NCBI GenBank assembly: GCA_030248295.1
Contig: JASANH010001508.1
Coordinates: forward strand, 1,116,001 to 1,180,000
Source: Mesodorylaimus sp. YZB2_4
Taxonomy: Eukaryota; Nematoda; Enoplea; Dorylaimida; Dorylaimidae
Length of the DNA stretch: 64,000 nt
Reading direction: 5' to 3'
Below, piece by piece: positions 46,020 through 57,352 of the stretch. Positions within the stretch are counted from its first letter, which is position 1, and each line of letters begins with the position of its first letter. The position numbers and the translations under genes were made by a program. The notes under the pieces are model-generated. The model made no database searches, was not told the DNA's origin, and saw only the letters and a program-made list of their open reading frames with translations.

Positions 46020-47495
46020 CCCCCGCCCCCCCTCCTTTCCTGAGAAACTCACACACTTACAAAACGTCCTAAGATCACGTGGATCGACGGATTTGAAACC
46101 GGACATATTGAGATCGACTAGCGATCAAGGTTGAGGGAGCTGAAAGAAACCTAACAGGATGAACCTGTATCGCGCGTGCGCATAAAGACCAACAGGATGC
46201 ACCTGATGCGCGTGCAAGCGCGTACGCAGAGAGGCACAACGACCTGAGGTGCGCGTGCGCGTGCGCGAAGAAGCATTAGGCCTGCCTCGCCCCCCCCCCC
46301 CCCATCAGAGGCGGCAAGTCGTAGCTCACTTCGGCGAGCTCACCTTCGCTCTGGTCGATGGCGATGCCCTCACTTAAAGAACCTCTTTGGTTACGGCACT
46401 CGCTGAGGTGCGCTTATCGATAGAGCTGCGGATAAAAGGAAGGGACAGCTCTTAGGACGAGGACTACCAGGCCCCGTTGTCTTCCATCTCCAAACTACTG
46501 GCAGCTTATCCCGAAGCTGTCAGCTAAAGCCTGTGGTCTGGACGAGTCGGACTTGGTGGCTGTTTGGAGAAATAAAATGAACTAGACCCAGAATACTAGA
46601 TTGCCCATAGTGTTTACGATTGCCAGAGCTGCTCACGTGAGAAACCCAAGCTGTGAGGGTGGCCCGAATTGAGAGGGAGGAAGCCAAGTTGCCAGTCCCG
46701 CGGAGCAATTCCTAAAAGAAATCTCGCTGTGCACCTCTCATATTCGCATGGTCGAAGAGTCTGGCGAGGAACTGAAGATCGATGAGACTGTATGAGGATG
46801 AGGATTTGGACAATGCGCTGAATTAAGACGATGAGGACCAGCAATCCAACAGCCGTTTTGATTTGCTTGAGATAATGTCTGAACAAAGAGGAAGCACAAT
46901 AAAACTCGTCCTGTGTAAAATCCCTGAAATCTCCCCCCCCCCCTCCCCGAGTCTTTTACTGTCTTTCTAATATAAAATAGCTTCATGACTCCAAATCGAT
47001 GAATCTAAATGAGCCTTAAGATGCCTTTGGTCGAAAAGACCTAGCTCGCTTATAAAAAACCAAAACCCTTGAACCCGGATTCCGTTGGAACAAGCGTGTG
47101 ACCTGCTGGACTTGTATCCACAGCCACGTTCTGAAATGCTCAGCCATGACCGCATCGGGACTTGATCCCGAGCTGCTCTAATTGCACGTGCAAGCACAGA
47201 AGCAAGACTGTGTGACAAACCATCAAACACATTGTGCCTACTAAATCCCAATTATCTTTTATTTACTAGTACCATCAAATATAAACAGACGGGACAAACA
47301 AAATTACAGGCACTTATTCTTAAGACGCAAAAACACACGACAAAACACTGAAGACGTATCACACAACACAAAGGCACAAACCACAACACAGAAAGACGCC
47401 ACAAAAGACAGAAACACAAAAAGAAGAGCACACACAAAAACACGAAATTACTCAAACACTTGACGTTTCCACCTCACACCGCCAACACCAACCGC
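46020..47495. other. Spacer and 3' flank of the module B long-tail gene
   Basis: Poly-C runs stand at about 46291-46303 and 46932-46941. At 47205-47260 are a short match to the inverted-repeat family (GACAAACCATCAAACA) and TTTTATTTACTAG, whose complement supplies AATAAA for the leftward gene. No gene is recognised. Confidence 0.4.
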
Positions 47496-50400
47496 CTACA
47501 CCTTCCTCCGACCACCCGACGACGCACGCCCACGACCACCCCTCTCCAACGATGCACCCCTCCCTCGAAGATCCACTTCCGACGACGACCTCCGACGGCC
47601 TCCACCCTTCTCCACCGACGGACTCCTTCGACGATCGACCGCGCCAGACGACGAACCGCGGCGACGCGCTCCATCACGACTGCGATCACGGGGCTCCATG
47701 CGGTACTCACGCGGATCGACGCGCTTTCCCGCTTCGTACTCCAGCGAGTTCTTCTTCTGGAGTTCGCCTTTCTTAAGCCACTCCTCCGCCGTGAATCGCT
47801 TCTTTGGTCCGCAGGGGGCCAATAACGCCGCGGGCACACGACGACCATTCAGCGACACCAACATGCCGCTCTTAAATTTCTCGAATTTCGTCGTGGCCGC
47901 TTCCTGCCTGTATTGCGCTGAAACAGGGGACGCCATCATAATATGGACGTACTGACAAGAGACCGCACTCACCGCTGATGTTCTCGTCGCTGTCGACGTA
48001 GGCCTCCATGCACAGCAGCACGATGGTGATGTGCTTGAATAACTCCGTCTGCTCCAGACGCCAGGCGCCGAACCGTCCTTTGCAGAGGATGGCAACGATT
48101 TCGTGCAAGTTGAACTCCTGTTTCATGGCCCACATTTCGATGCCGATGAAAATGGCCGCCACCGTGACGCACTCCGTCTTTCCCGTCTCCTCGTAGATCA
48201 ACATGTTCGGCAGATCCGGTTGAATTCCGTATTCGTCCCCCGGACGGTACATGGTCTCACGCCCGGTCAGCAAGGCGTCGACCAGGGGCCGGCCTCCGGG
48301 GTCGTGGCCTAGCGGGTTAAGGCGTCTGCCTCTCACGCTGGGTGCGCACTTACAGGGGAGGGTTCGACTCCCGCCTCGGTACAAAGTGATTGTCAATTAT
48401 GTGTTCCTTAGCCCTCGAGTGCGCCTTATGGTGCTTGGCTATGGATAAAGTATGACATGACATGACATGACCAGCCTCAACACGGCCCTGCGACGAGTCA
48501 GCAACAACGACAAATTAGTGACTTCGACGACGACGATCTGAAAGAAAAACTGAGAGTAAGACAAAAAGGCACACTCTTTCTCCCACTTACATCACGGACG
48601 ACTCCATTGTACATAATGCACTTGATGTGCACTTTGAGCAGATCGATGGTCGTGTCGAACGGAATATTCTCTTCCACTTCGTACTCGTACGGGTCCTTGT
48701 GCTGGAAGCCGCGATTGGTCGTATCGAACAGCTGCTTGGCCGACTTCTCAGCCCGACGAATTTGCACCACGAGTCCGATCTGAAACAAAGGCTCCTCATA
48801 AAAGGGAGGGGAAGACAAAAAGCGCTTACGTTCTTTTGGACGAGGAAGTCGACGTAGTCGTTTCCATGAAAGTCCCGCAGCCTCGGCTCCTGCGCCAACC
48901 AGATTTTACGATTCGTTCCCGTCTCGATGCAATTCGCATTCATGACCGCCATGATCCTCTCCTGGGTGTCCCGTCCAAGTGCGTCGTACTTCTTCACCAG
49001 CACCTCGGCCACGTTCTCCTTCAACACCAACTTGTCCTGCTGGGAGTAGCTGTCCGAAATTTCGATTAAATCTCGCCTCGGGTTGACACGCTTGAATGCG
49101 GCCTGCACGATCTCCTCAATTTCTGAGAGCATGTTCCTTTGAATCTCGTTGTTGACTCGGCCCATTTTCGGACGGCCTTGTTCTTGATCCTTCTGGCCAG
49201 GACGCGAGCCAAAAACGTAGCGAAGGAAGCGTTTGAAGGCGGCGTAACCCTTGATCGTCTTGCTGTGCTTCTGTTCTTCGAAGGCCATTATCACCGGATT
49301 GCCTCGTCCATTTTGCGGATCTTCGCGAAGAAACTCGGCCGTGTCTCGCCGGTACAAAAGGGCGTGCATGTCGCGCAGCCTGTCCTCTTTTCGTTCCACT
49401 CCGATCCTCCAAATCGCAACGGCTTTCAGCAGAGCCTGCTCTTCCTCGTCTGAAAAGGACTTGGCTGCATTGAGGGACTATGCCCACACATTCCTGTCCA
49501 CTTACACTGCCTCAACATGACAGCTCGGTTTTCCCTGTCGTCCAAAATCTTGTCGTACACTCGCCAAAAAACGACGTAGCCGATGATCATAATCGGGATG
49601 GCGATCAGACTCGTCAGCCACAGGGCTTTTGCTGAAAAGGAGTCGCTTAGTTCAGGAAATGTCATTTTCGAACGAACTTACCCCAGGTCGCCATTCGGTG
49701 GTAAAAGGCGAATATGTCCGTGTCGATGTCGTCGATGATGTCTGTAAAGAAGTTAGTTGGAAAAAAACGGGCAAACCAGAGAAAGGCTCCTGAGTGGCAA
49801 ACTCACCGATGTCTGCTTCGTCGAAGATGTATGGGTACAGAGCCATGCCGTTCATGGACGCTGCGTAGGCGTAGACGTAGACGTGGACGCTGATTTCTGC
49901 CAGTTTTCCGGCGAAATAGCACGTCCAATTCATGGTTTCGCGGAAGACCTGAAAAAGGAACGTCAAGGCCAGAGTGAATGTAAAATTTGGAGACTTACAT
50001 CGAGCAAGAAGTTGTCCGACGCTCGGCGGATTTCGATTCCGAAATAGCGGAAATAGCCAGGAAGTGGTTTTAATACTTTGAAAGCGAGCGTTCGGTTTTT
50101 TCGAGAGAAGGCGACCGAAGCGAAATCGGAGATGTTGACTGCTAAAAAAGAAGAGCTATTGCTATTTGCAGGAGCATAAGGGTTTCTTACAGAAGACGAG
50201 TAGTCGGTGGGCCAGCAGCGCCCATTTGCCGCCGTTCGTCGTCACATTGCATTGAATATTCACGTCGTCAAATTTGTAGTCGAAAATCTTGTCCGGAATT
50301 GGGACAGCGCATGTTCGCTCGCTGCATTTCCCAAATGGCTTGGCGATCGTGAAGCCACCGACGCGGTTGATGTCGCAGTTGAAGGCGGCGTTGGCGAACT

Positions 50401-51339
50401 TGGACTTGGGCGGGATGACGATCATCAGGTCGTGTTTTTTGCCCTGATAGTACCCTTCATGCCGATCGAACGGAAGAGTCCAGTTGCCGTACTCAAAGTG
50501 CACCGATTCCTTTTCTAAAACCGTATGTTATGTTCGAGAACGAAAGTACGAACTAAGTTTAGCCTTACCGTCATCTTCACAACTTTTTCCGCCATAAATC
50601 GCTTCTCCATATCCATTATTCGCGGAAGAGTCGAGGCAGAGGGTTTTTTGCTTCCCGGGACAGTATGCCTGATCCCCTTTCGGAGTGCAGTACTTTTCAG
50701 GAAGACTCTGGCAGATGGCTTGTTTCGGTTCCGTCGATTGGTTCTTGATGCAAAAGCAGCTCGCGAGTTTCGCGCACGACTTCACCGTCCGTTTTTCCTC
50801 AGCACATCGCTCACAATCATCGGAGCCTAAAAGCGGGCGAGATGTATGCTGTGAAGAGGCAGAAAAAGACAGGAATTTTTCGTAAGAACGAAGAAGCGGC
50901 TTCAAAAAACCCAAAATTGAATAGTAACTGCTGACTTACAAAGCATATATTGCAGCAAGTAGTTTTCGAAGATTTCCGCACTTTCGCTTTTGAAACTGTA
51001 TTTTCCGAATTCCGTCGTACTAGTCAAGTTAAGTCGCAAAATAGCAGTTTTGAATTCACATTTCGTTTGGCCGATTACTTCGTTCCTCCCGTTAAACAAT
51101 TTCACAAGTTCCTCGTTGTTACATTCTTCCGTCTCGAATTCGATGTGCCCATCTTCCGAGGGGAGATCCATTACGAAATTATATTTATCGAAGAATGAAA
51201 CTGCAGTTCGAAAAAGAGAATTTAAGAAATCGCTAGATCTCGAATCAAGGATTTACTTACTCTTCGCTTCCACGCAGGTCAGAGCCAATAAGCCGACCGT
51301 CCAGAAAAGAATCAATTTCTTTTTCCTTTGATTTCCCAT
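47496..51339 (-). CDS. Module B long-tail receptor-like gene (novel family), coding exon interrupted by a SINE
   Basis: Twelve exons: about 51339-51261, 51200-50940, 50826-50569, 50514-50191, 50141-49999, 49948-49807, 49741-49682, 49631-49506, 49449-48830, 48779-48591, 48537-47973 and 47917-47496. Without the SINE they sum to 1,000 codons. Exon 1 is a signal peptide (KKKLILFWTVGLLALTC). Exons 2-7 form an ectodomain with many Cys (SDDCERC, SCFC, CSERTC) and NxS/T sites. Exon 8 holds the membrane span (ALWLTSLIAIPIMIIGYVVFW). Exons 9-12 give about 560 cytoplasmic residues (KGYAAFKRFLRYVFGS, FHGNDYVDFLVQ, KCIMYNGVVRD, GRFGAWRLEQTELFKHI, AAGTRRPF-complement region) and an Arg/Ser-rich basic end (RRRGSSSGAVDRRRSPSVEK). 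No kinase, death or TIR domain is recognised. The SINE (48284-48472) in exon 11 brings an in-frame TAG ten codons in, so the protein loses about 240 residues unless the SINE is polymorphic or spliced out. Confidence 0.75.
48284..48472 (+). mobile_element. SINE family 1, full-length copy inserted in a coding exon
   Basis: Comparison with module A (11370-11385) shows a 189-bp insertion after GCGTCGACCAG. GACCAG is repeated at the right end as target duplication. The element has a tRNA-like head (GTCGTGGCCTAGCGGGTTAA), B-box GGTTCGACTCC, a body of about 80 nt and a tail of ATGAC repeats (TATGACATGACATGACATGA). It is the most complete copy in the window and the reference for the others. Confidence 0.92.
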
Positions 51340-51709
51340 TCAAAAAACTCAATCTCTTGTTGATCAAATCGCAATCTTCGAACTTACATCAAAACTTTTC
51401 AGAAAAATCTTTACGATAAAATTTTACGACCGCTCTCCTTCATCGGTTTCGAAGACATTGGTTGCACAAGCAGAAATGAAACTTTGCTGCGAGCGCACGT
51501 CTGGGCTGCATGCTTATGACATTTAAACCGATTGTTGGAGTGCAGGTGTGAAAATGCGGGACTTCAAAAAATTATGCGCGATGTTACAGCTGCAATGCGA
51601 GATTCATGTTTGCTGAAGGTTGCGTCTACTTATTATCAAAAAATAGAGAAAGAGCGAATCAAATTTATTTTGGTTTTTATTTAAACGAGTGAATAGTTTT
51701 GGATTGAAA
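51340..51709. promoter_or_regulatory. Divergent intergenic region of module B (putative bidirectional promoter)
   Basis: 370 bp separate the two start codons. 51478-51525 (GAAACTTTGCTGCGAGCGCA then CTGGGCTGCATGCTTATGAC) is the block shared with module A. No clear TATA box is identified. Confidence 0.45.
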
Positions 51710-54700
51710 ATGGGAAAAAGGAGAATGTTTCTTTTGGCGATCGTGATATTGGGACTGGCCTGTGTTATAGCTCAACAGACAGCATTCCGTGAGTGAGTGT
51801 CGTTGCTTCGAGTTCCCCAGAATGTTCTCACTTTGTCATTTCAAGGGAGAGTTCATTTCTACGACAAGTACAATTTCGAAACAACGGTACCCTCGGACGA
51901 CGGGGTCTTGGAATTCCAGGATGACACGTTATGTGCAAGCAATTTTGCAAATCTTTTAAACCCTAGCAATGAAATTTTGGATACAAAAGAATGTACGAAC
52001 CCATTCTTGGGTTCTTCACGAACAAACTTGACCAGCCAGTCGGAACTTGGCACGTACGGTGTCAGAAGGAACAAAGATACTTATGTATATCATAAGTTTA
52101 CCTTCGACTACACACTTTGTAAGTATTCTTCTGTCTTTTTCGCCTTCGTCCGAGGGACAAAGTTCCTTCGAACTAATGGAATCATTTTTAGGTTCCGACG
52201 ATTGCGAAGAGTGTTTTTTGGAAAGAAAGAGGAATAAAAATAACACGTGCGCTCAAGGCGGAAACTGCTTCGGTCTCAGGAATAGCACGACTGGACCCAA
52301 AATTGTTTGCCAGGAGCTGCCAGGAATTTGCAATTCCCTCAAAGAGATGAAATTCAGCCCAATTTCAGTAATCAGGGGGTTTGAATATAACCTCTGCGAC
52401 GACTCACTAATGAATAAAGGGCTGGCTGAGGCCATTTACAGTGGGTTTGATTGTGACAAAGACAGTGAGAAAAAGCTTTTTTCTAATTTCTTCCCAATTT
52501 CAACCGCGTTTTTCAGAGACGAAATCGGTGCATTTCGAGTTGGGCAACTCGTCCGTTCTGTTTGATCGATACCGAGGGTACTACCAGGGCAGAAACAGGG
52601 ATTTGGAGATCGCCATCCCGCCCAACTCTACGGTCGCCAGGGCCAGATTCAACTGCACCATCAACCGCGTCGGCGGCACCACGATCGACAGGCCATTCGG
52701 GAAATGCGACGACACGATGGGCATCGTCAAAATTGAAGACACAATTTTCGACAACGGCTTCGACGATGTGAAAATTCATTGCAATTTGACGGGGACAGAT
52801 GGCGACTGGGCGGTGCTGGAACAACGACTTCTCGTCTTCCGTAAGGAAATCTGATTTCTTTACTCTGACCCCAAGAAACTTCCCCTCTTTTAGCGGCTGG
52901 TGCCTCCGATTTCGTGGCGATCGTTTTTCATCGCAGCAACCAAACCATCGCTTTGAAAATGCTGGAGCCTCTTCCTGGCTTCTTCCGCGTTCTTGCAGTC
53001 GAAATCCGCCAACTCTTAGACAATTCCTTGCTCGGAGTAAGGGAGATTTGAATCTTGAATTTCTGTCATGGGTTCTAAGGTGTGCCTGACCTGTGAGAAA
53101 GATGGTGTATTTGGTAGCCGTAACTTGCTGCCTCCATACAACGCAGCTGTGGGTGCTTTGACTGCATACATGCTGGTTGCTCGATACACTTCTCCAGGCG
53201 AAGCGGAAACCAGCCGGGTTGATGTCTCTGGCTCGAACTAGGGGGCCTAGCCGAAGTCGAGGCCATGTACTCCCCGCGGCAGGTATGCCTTCTGTATTGT
53301 GACATAATACAGCCAGTCATCTCCAGTTTCTTCCGCCGCAGTGACTGCTGTCTCCAGAATTTTGACTTGAGGTAGCTGTTTGGGAAGAGCAAAAAGACGA
53401 TGAAAATCTGTGCATGGAGTTGTCTTATCGTCGATTTCGGTCAGAAAACCCGCTTAGGAGCCAGTGGATTAGTTGGGTAGGCGTTGGGCACACATTGATT
53501 GGGTTAGCCAGCCTTGAATGCCGGCCGCACTTTTACTACTGCTTTGGATGGCACGGATACCGCATACAGCGTATCAGCTGCTCGTTGGCTGCTCGATAAA
53601 AACCCTCCAGGCGAATCAGAATACCCAGCAGGTTGACTCCTTTGGCTCCAATGACTAGGGGACCTCTTCCCGAAGCCACTTCTCACAGCACATCTCATCG
53701 TTAGTTTCTTGCACTGAAGCGACTTTTGTCGCCAGATTTTTGACTTGACGATTTAGGAGGCTATTAAGATGAAAAGACGATGAAAAGGAACAATTAAAAG
53801 ACGATGGTGATCTGTGCACAGAGACCTTGTTTTTAATTGAAGAGGCCAGGAAGAGTGGTCAGGATTCGGGCAACCCAACGGGTGCCCGTCAAGTGGCGGA
53901 CGACGAAAGGATTTAGTAGAGAATCGAGAAAGTGATCTCCGAACCCCAGTCAGAAAAGAACTCCCTTCTCTCCTTCTATTCCACCCTATGTTGGTGCTGG
54001 CACAGGATCCGCGTCCAGTGTTGCTAGTAGAGACGTCAGAAGGACCCTGCGTTGAGTGTTGGTCGCTCCACATGACTGCTGATTGGCTATAGGCAGCCCC
54101 AAGGGAAACTGGGGCGGTCAGGGACCCAACTGTAATTGACTGAACTCCCCCTGGTTCTCTGCCTCGGCTGGAGGAGCGTATGGAGCGGCCAACGAAGGCA
54201 ACTGATGCGCTGTATGTGGTGGCTAGTCAAGCTAATTATACACACTGCCTTCCCCACAGGCCAAACACGCCTATTACACAACTCACAAAACTTTTTTATG
54301 TTGACAAGAAACTCAGTTTACTCTTGCCGTGTTGCCCACAAAGAAACCCCCGTGCGTGAGGTCCAAGATTCTACTTGCTTTTTCAGGCCCCCCCCCCCGT
54401 ATCATCCAGGTCACGGCACAGCGCAGAGTAGGATCGTGTGGTCGATAGAGCTAGGGCTTTGAGTTCTCAGGTTGCTAATCTGTGAAATGCAAAAAACACT
54501 GTCCCTTCCACAGTAACCCTTTAGCAAACGTTTTGCGCCTGTAGAAGACCTTTTTCTTCTCTAGTTTTTCAACGGGACCAATAATTGGATGTACGAGTTC
54601 GACGGAAAAATTACAGACATCTACGCCCTCTTTTACATCTATGCATATGCGGCCTCCAAGAACGGTCTGGCCGTCTACCCGTATATCGTGGACAGCATAG

Positions 54701-55135
54701 CTGTCATCGGTGAGTGTGGCAGTTTGGAGCCATCTCATCTCACGGTCAGCCTGTCTCCTCTTCAGATGAGACTCCGAAACAAGGATCCTCCTTTCGTCAT
54801 CGACTGACTCCCAGGGGTGAGTTCATTCAGCAATGTCCTTCAGTGAGCTCATTGGCTCCTTTTCAGCCCAGTCCCTCTGGCTCACTTTCTTGATCGTCAT
54901 CGTCCTCACGATCGTCAGCCGTGTCGGTTTATGGAGTGTCACCAATATGATTTTGGAGAACCGAGCAGGACTGCTGGGGAAGTTTAAGTGGGCATCTTCC
55001 ATCGAATCGCGACTCACGCCGACCAGTTTCCATTCTGACGATGAAAACCAGCAAGTTTTAGGGACTTCTCATCGCCCATTATCAATTCCTGATGGAAATC
55101 CCACTCACCAAAGAGAGCAGATTCAGTATTTGTAG
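51710..55135 (+). CDS. Module B short-tail receptor-like gene (novel family), apparently intact
   Basis: Eight exons (51710-51788, 51846-52118, 52192-52464, 52517-52840, 52894-53036, 54565-54709, 54766-54816, 54867-55135) sum to 519 codons with phases identical to exons 1-8 of the leftward gene. Exon 1 is a signal peptide (KRRMFLLAIVILGLACVIAQ). The ectodomain has DKYNFETTV, SDDCEECFLERKRNKN, RYRGYYQGRN, IPPNST, FNCTINRVGG, FDDVKIHCN and FVAIVF, with many NxS/T sites. The last exon has the membrane span (LWLTFLIVIVLTIVSRVGLW) and about 55 cytoplasmic residues (NMILENRAGLLGKFKW...), then stops. The four exons encoding the partner's long cytoplasmic region are absent. A soluble-like or decoy/co-receptor role is inference. 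The intron 53037-54564 contains locally repeated sequence. Confidence 0.8.
53100..53880 (+). repeat. Imperfect tandem duplication in the intron of the module B short-tail gene
   Basis: Words such as CTCCAGGCGAA...CCAGC(C/A)GGTTGA...TCTGGCTC (near 53190) recur near 53605, and TTTTGACTTGA...AAAAGACGATGAAAA (near 53360) recurs near 53740, a period of roughly 410-430 bp. The first unit also aligns with 15700-16100 in module A, so it predates the module duplication. Confidence 0.5.
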
Positions 55136-55549
55136 TTCTGTATGTCAATCTGAATCAAGGGTGGTTTACGGGAATCGCGTGCATCCTCTTCATTCGAGCT
55201 GTCACTCGAAGACTTGTGCCCTCCGTCACCCCCGACTTATCAGCCTTCCTCGACTCCATTCGGTTGTCGAAAAGTCGATCCGATACCACGCTAGCATGTG
55301 GGATATACGTTGATTTCAAAAGAACAGCTGATGTGCTTGACTTTTTTCGGACTCCACTCTTTGATGTTTAAAAAATATGTTAGAAGCCGTCCGTGTAGTA
55401 GGTACTTCGTGCTGTTTGCATTTGTGGTAAAATGTTTTCCACCTGAGAATCCTTCCTTGACTTTGCATACTGTAATCGGTACGGGACGTTTGGGGGGGGG
55501 AGGTTCGTCTGTCCCTGGCCCAGTTTATCTCGTCCATCTGATCGTACCT
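55136..55549. other. Spacer downstream of module B
   Basis: No gene is supported. A G-run stands at about 55491-55500. It likely contains the 3' UTR of the short-tail gene and the promoter of the next gene. Confidence 0.3.
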
Positions 55550-57065
55550 ATGACAAAACTTTTTGAAATGACATTTATTCGATGGATTTTCCTCTCCGGT
55601 TATGCAAGATGTTTGCAAACTGGAATTTGTTTTATCGTTACGATCGCGGATTTGAATCACATTCAGAACGACAGTCAGACCGACGTAAGTTCGCATTCTG
55701 TAAAAGTTGCCGCTTTTCAGAATTTCCATTCGTGTTCTAGGTCGTTGATCTTCGATATTTTCTGCCAGAATTCATACTCTGCTCAATGTTGCCCTTCTTT
55801 TATGCCGTTTCGGGCATTGTCGTCGCAATAGGGCTTTTGATCGAAGCTGGCATCAGGTTTTTTGGGGGCAGGTATGTAAGCTTGTTGACTTTTTTAGTGT
55901 GACTTGGGATTGATTTTCTTCAATCTCTTGTTACCCGCCCTCTTTTGAAACAAACTGGGGGTTAGGCTCTGTCGCCAGGCCAATGATTCACAAATTTCGG
56001 CAAATTCCGTTGAAGCGGGAAATTTAAATTTTAATTACGTTTTCGCTTTTTGTAAAATGTCAGCGGTGGGTTGGGAGATTGTACAGTACATAATCAGGAA
56101 CTTAACTAATCTAAATGAACGACAATATTTGCATACTTTTTGTTTCAGTCATCACGTCATCATTCAGTCATTTCTCATTTTCCTGTGGTGTCTTTCGGCG
56201 AGCTTGCATTGCGTGTCGGAACGATGGTTTCTGGAACGGGCAGATTTGTACATTCTTCAGTTCACCAGTGCTGTAAGCACGTCGATTGTATCTTTTATGT
56301 GCTTTATTTTGGCCACAGTTAATCGTCAAAGCTCATCATTTGAGTAAGCATTGTGCTAGGCTGCCCACTAAAAATCAGAATTATCCAATGTTATAATTTA
56401 GGTCTGTAGAAAATCAAGATTTTATTTCAAGTCCGACATCTTCAATCTTGATTTTCAAAGCGAAGAAACGTTCAAGCTTTGTCTCGAATTCGACTGTTCT
56501 GCATGGAATCAATCAAAATCGATCTCACGCTGGTCTAATCCAGAAAAGACGGTATCGGCGAGAGAGCAATAGTCCGGGTCGAATTGGCGAACGGCTCACC
56601 TCGCTGCAGTTGAATGAATTACTTCCCGGAAAGGAAACTCGATCGAAAACCGATCCAAATGCTCAGCATGTCAATTGTGTGGAAGCGGAATCAGTTCAAA
56701 AACCATTCGTATTGACCCCGTCGAAATTTAGGGGCCCAGTTGATCGAATTGACATTTTCGAAACGGCTTCATTGTGTCGATCGCCTTCGTCAGTGGTGGG
56801 CTCAGTCAAATTAGCACCATCAGCGATGGCCAGTAATGACGACGGTTTGTCCGTATTCTCCAGCGTTAGTCGTCGTTACGGCGCCCCGTCGACATTGTTC
56901 CACGAGGCATCGTCGATAGTTTCCTCCATTTCACCGTCAAAAATAGAGTGCACAAATGGAATTACCAACGAATGGAAATGGAAGGCTGTTGCTGGAATCG
57001 TTTTATTGTTGAGTATCTCAACTAATGCTGCCGTTCTTGGATATTTGCTCAGCACACGCAGGTAG
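55550..57065 (+). CDS. Five-transmembrane protein, unrecognised
   Basis: Four exons (55550-55684, 55741-55871, 56149-56343, 56402-57065) join in phase to 374 residues. Hydrophobic segments: WIFLSGYARCLQTGICFIVT; FILCSMLPFFYAVSGIVVAI; VIIQSFLIFLWCLSASLHCV; LYILQFTSAVSTSIVSFMCF; and, after about 190 hydrophilic Ser-rich residues (SSVSRRYGAPSTLFHEASS), a C-terminal WKWKAVAGIVLLLSISTNAA. Four clustered helices, a soluble loop and one terminal helix is an arrangement also seen in nuclear-envelope proteins such as TMEM201/Samp1, but the Cys-rich N-terminal domain of that family is not visible. The start at 55550 is the first ATG; a further upstream exon is possible. The end is about 290 bp before BABAM1 on the same strand. 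Confidence 0.65.
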
Positions 57066-57352
57066 TTCTTTGTCCTAGAATGAAGTTTTTTGTGTGCATT
57101 CAATCATTTCGAGTCGCCGAGGAAGCGAAATTTGATTTTCTTGTAATTCTTGACATTGATTCTAGGGCTTTTCATTGTATTATTCTGTGCAGTATTGTAG
57201 ACTGTGTTCTACGGCAGACTGGTAAAAGTAAAAATGTAGATTCAATTTGTTTAGATTTTTTGGATTTCGTTGTTGGACGAGGCGATATCTTGCTTAATTT
57301 GTTGTGTACTCGATTTGACGTCTCGGATTGCAGATCCCGTTGTTTGAAGTTA

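Noticed and set aside
48284-48360. Possible genuine tRNA gene
   Set aside because: The A- and B-boxes are tRNA-like, but the anticodon arm is poorly formed and the sequence continues into a repeated body and an ATGAC tail shared by several copies. It is a SINE head.
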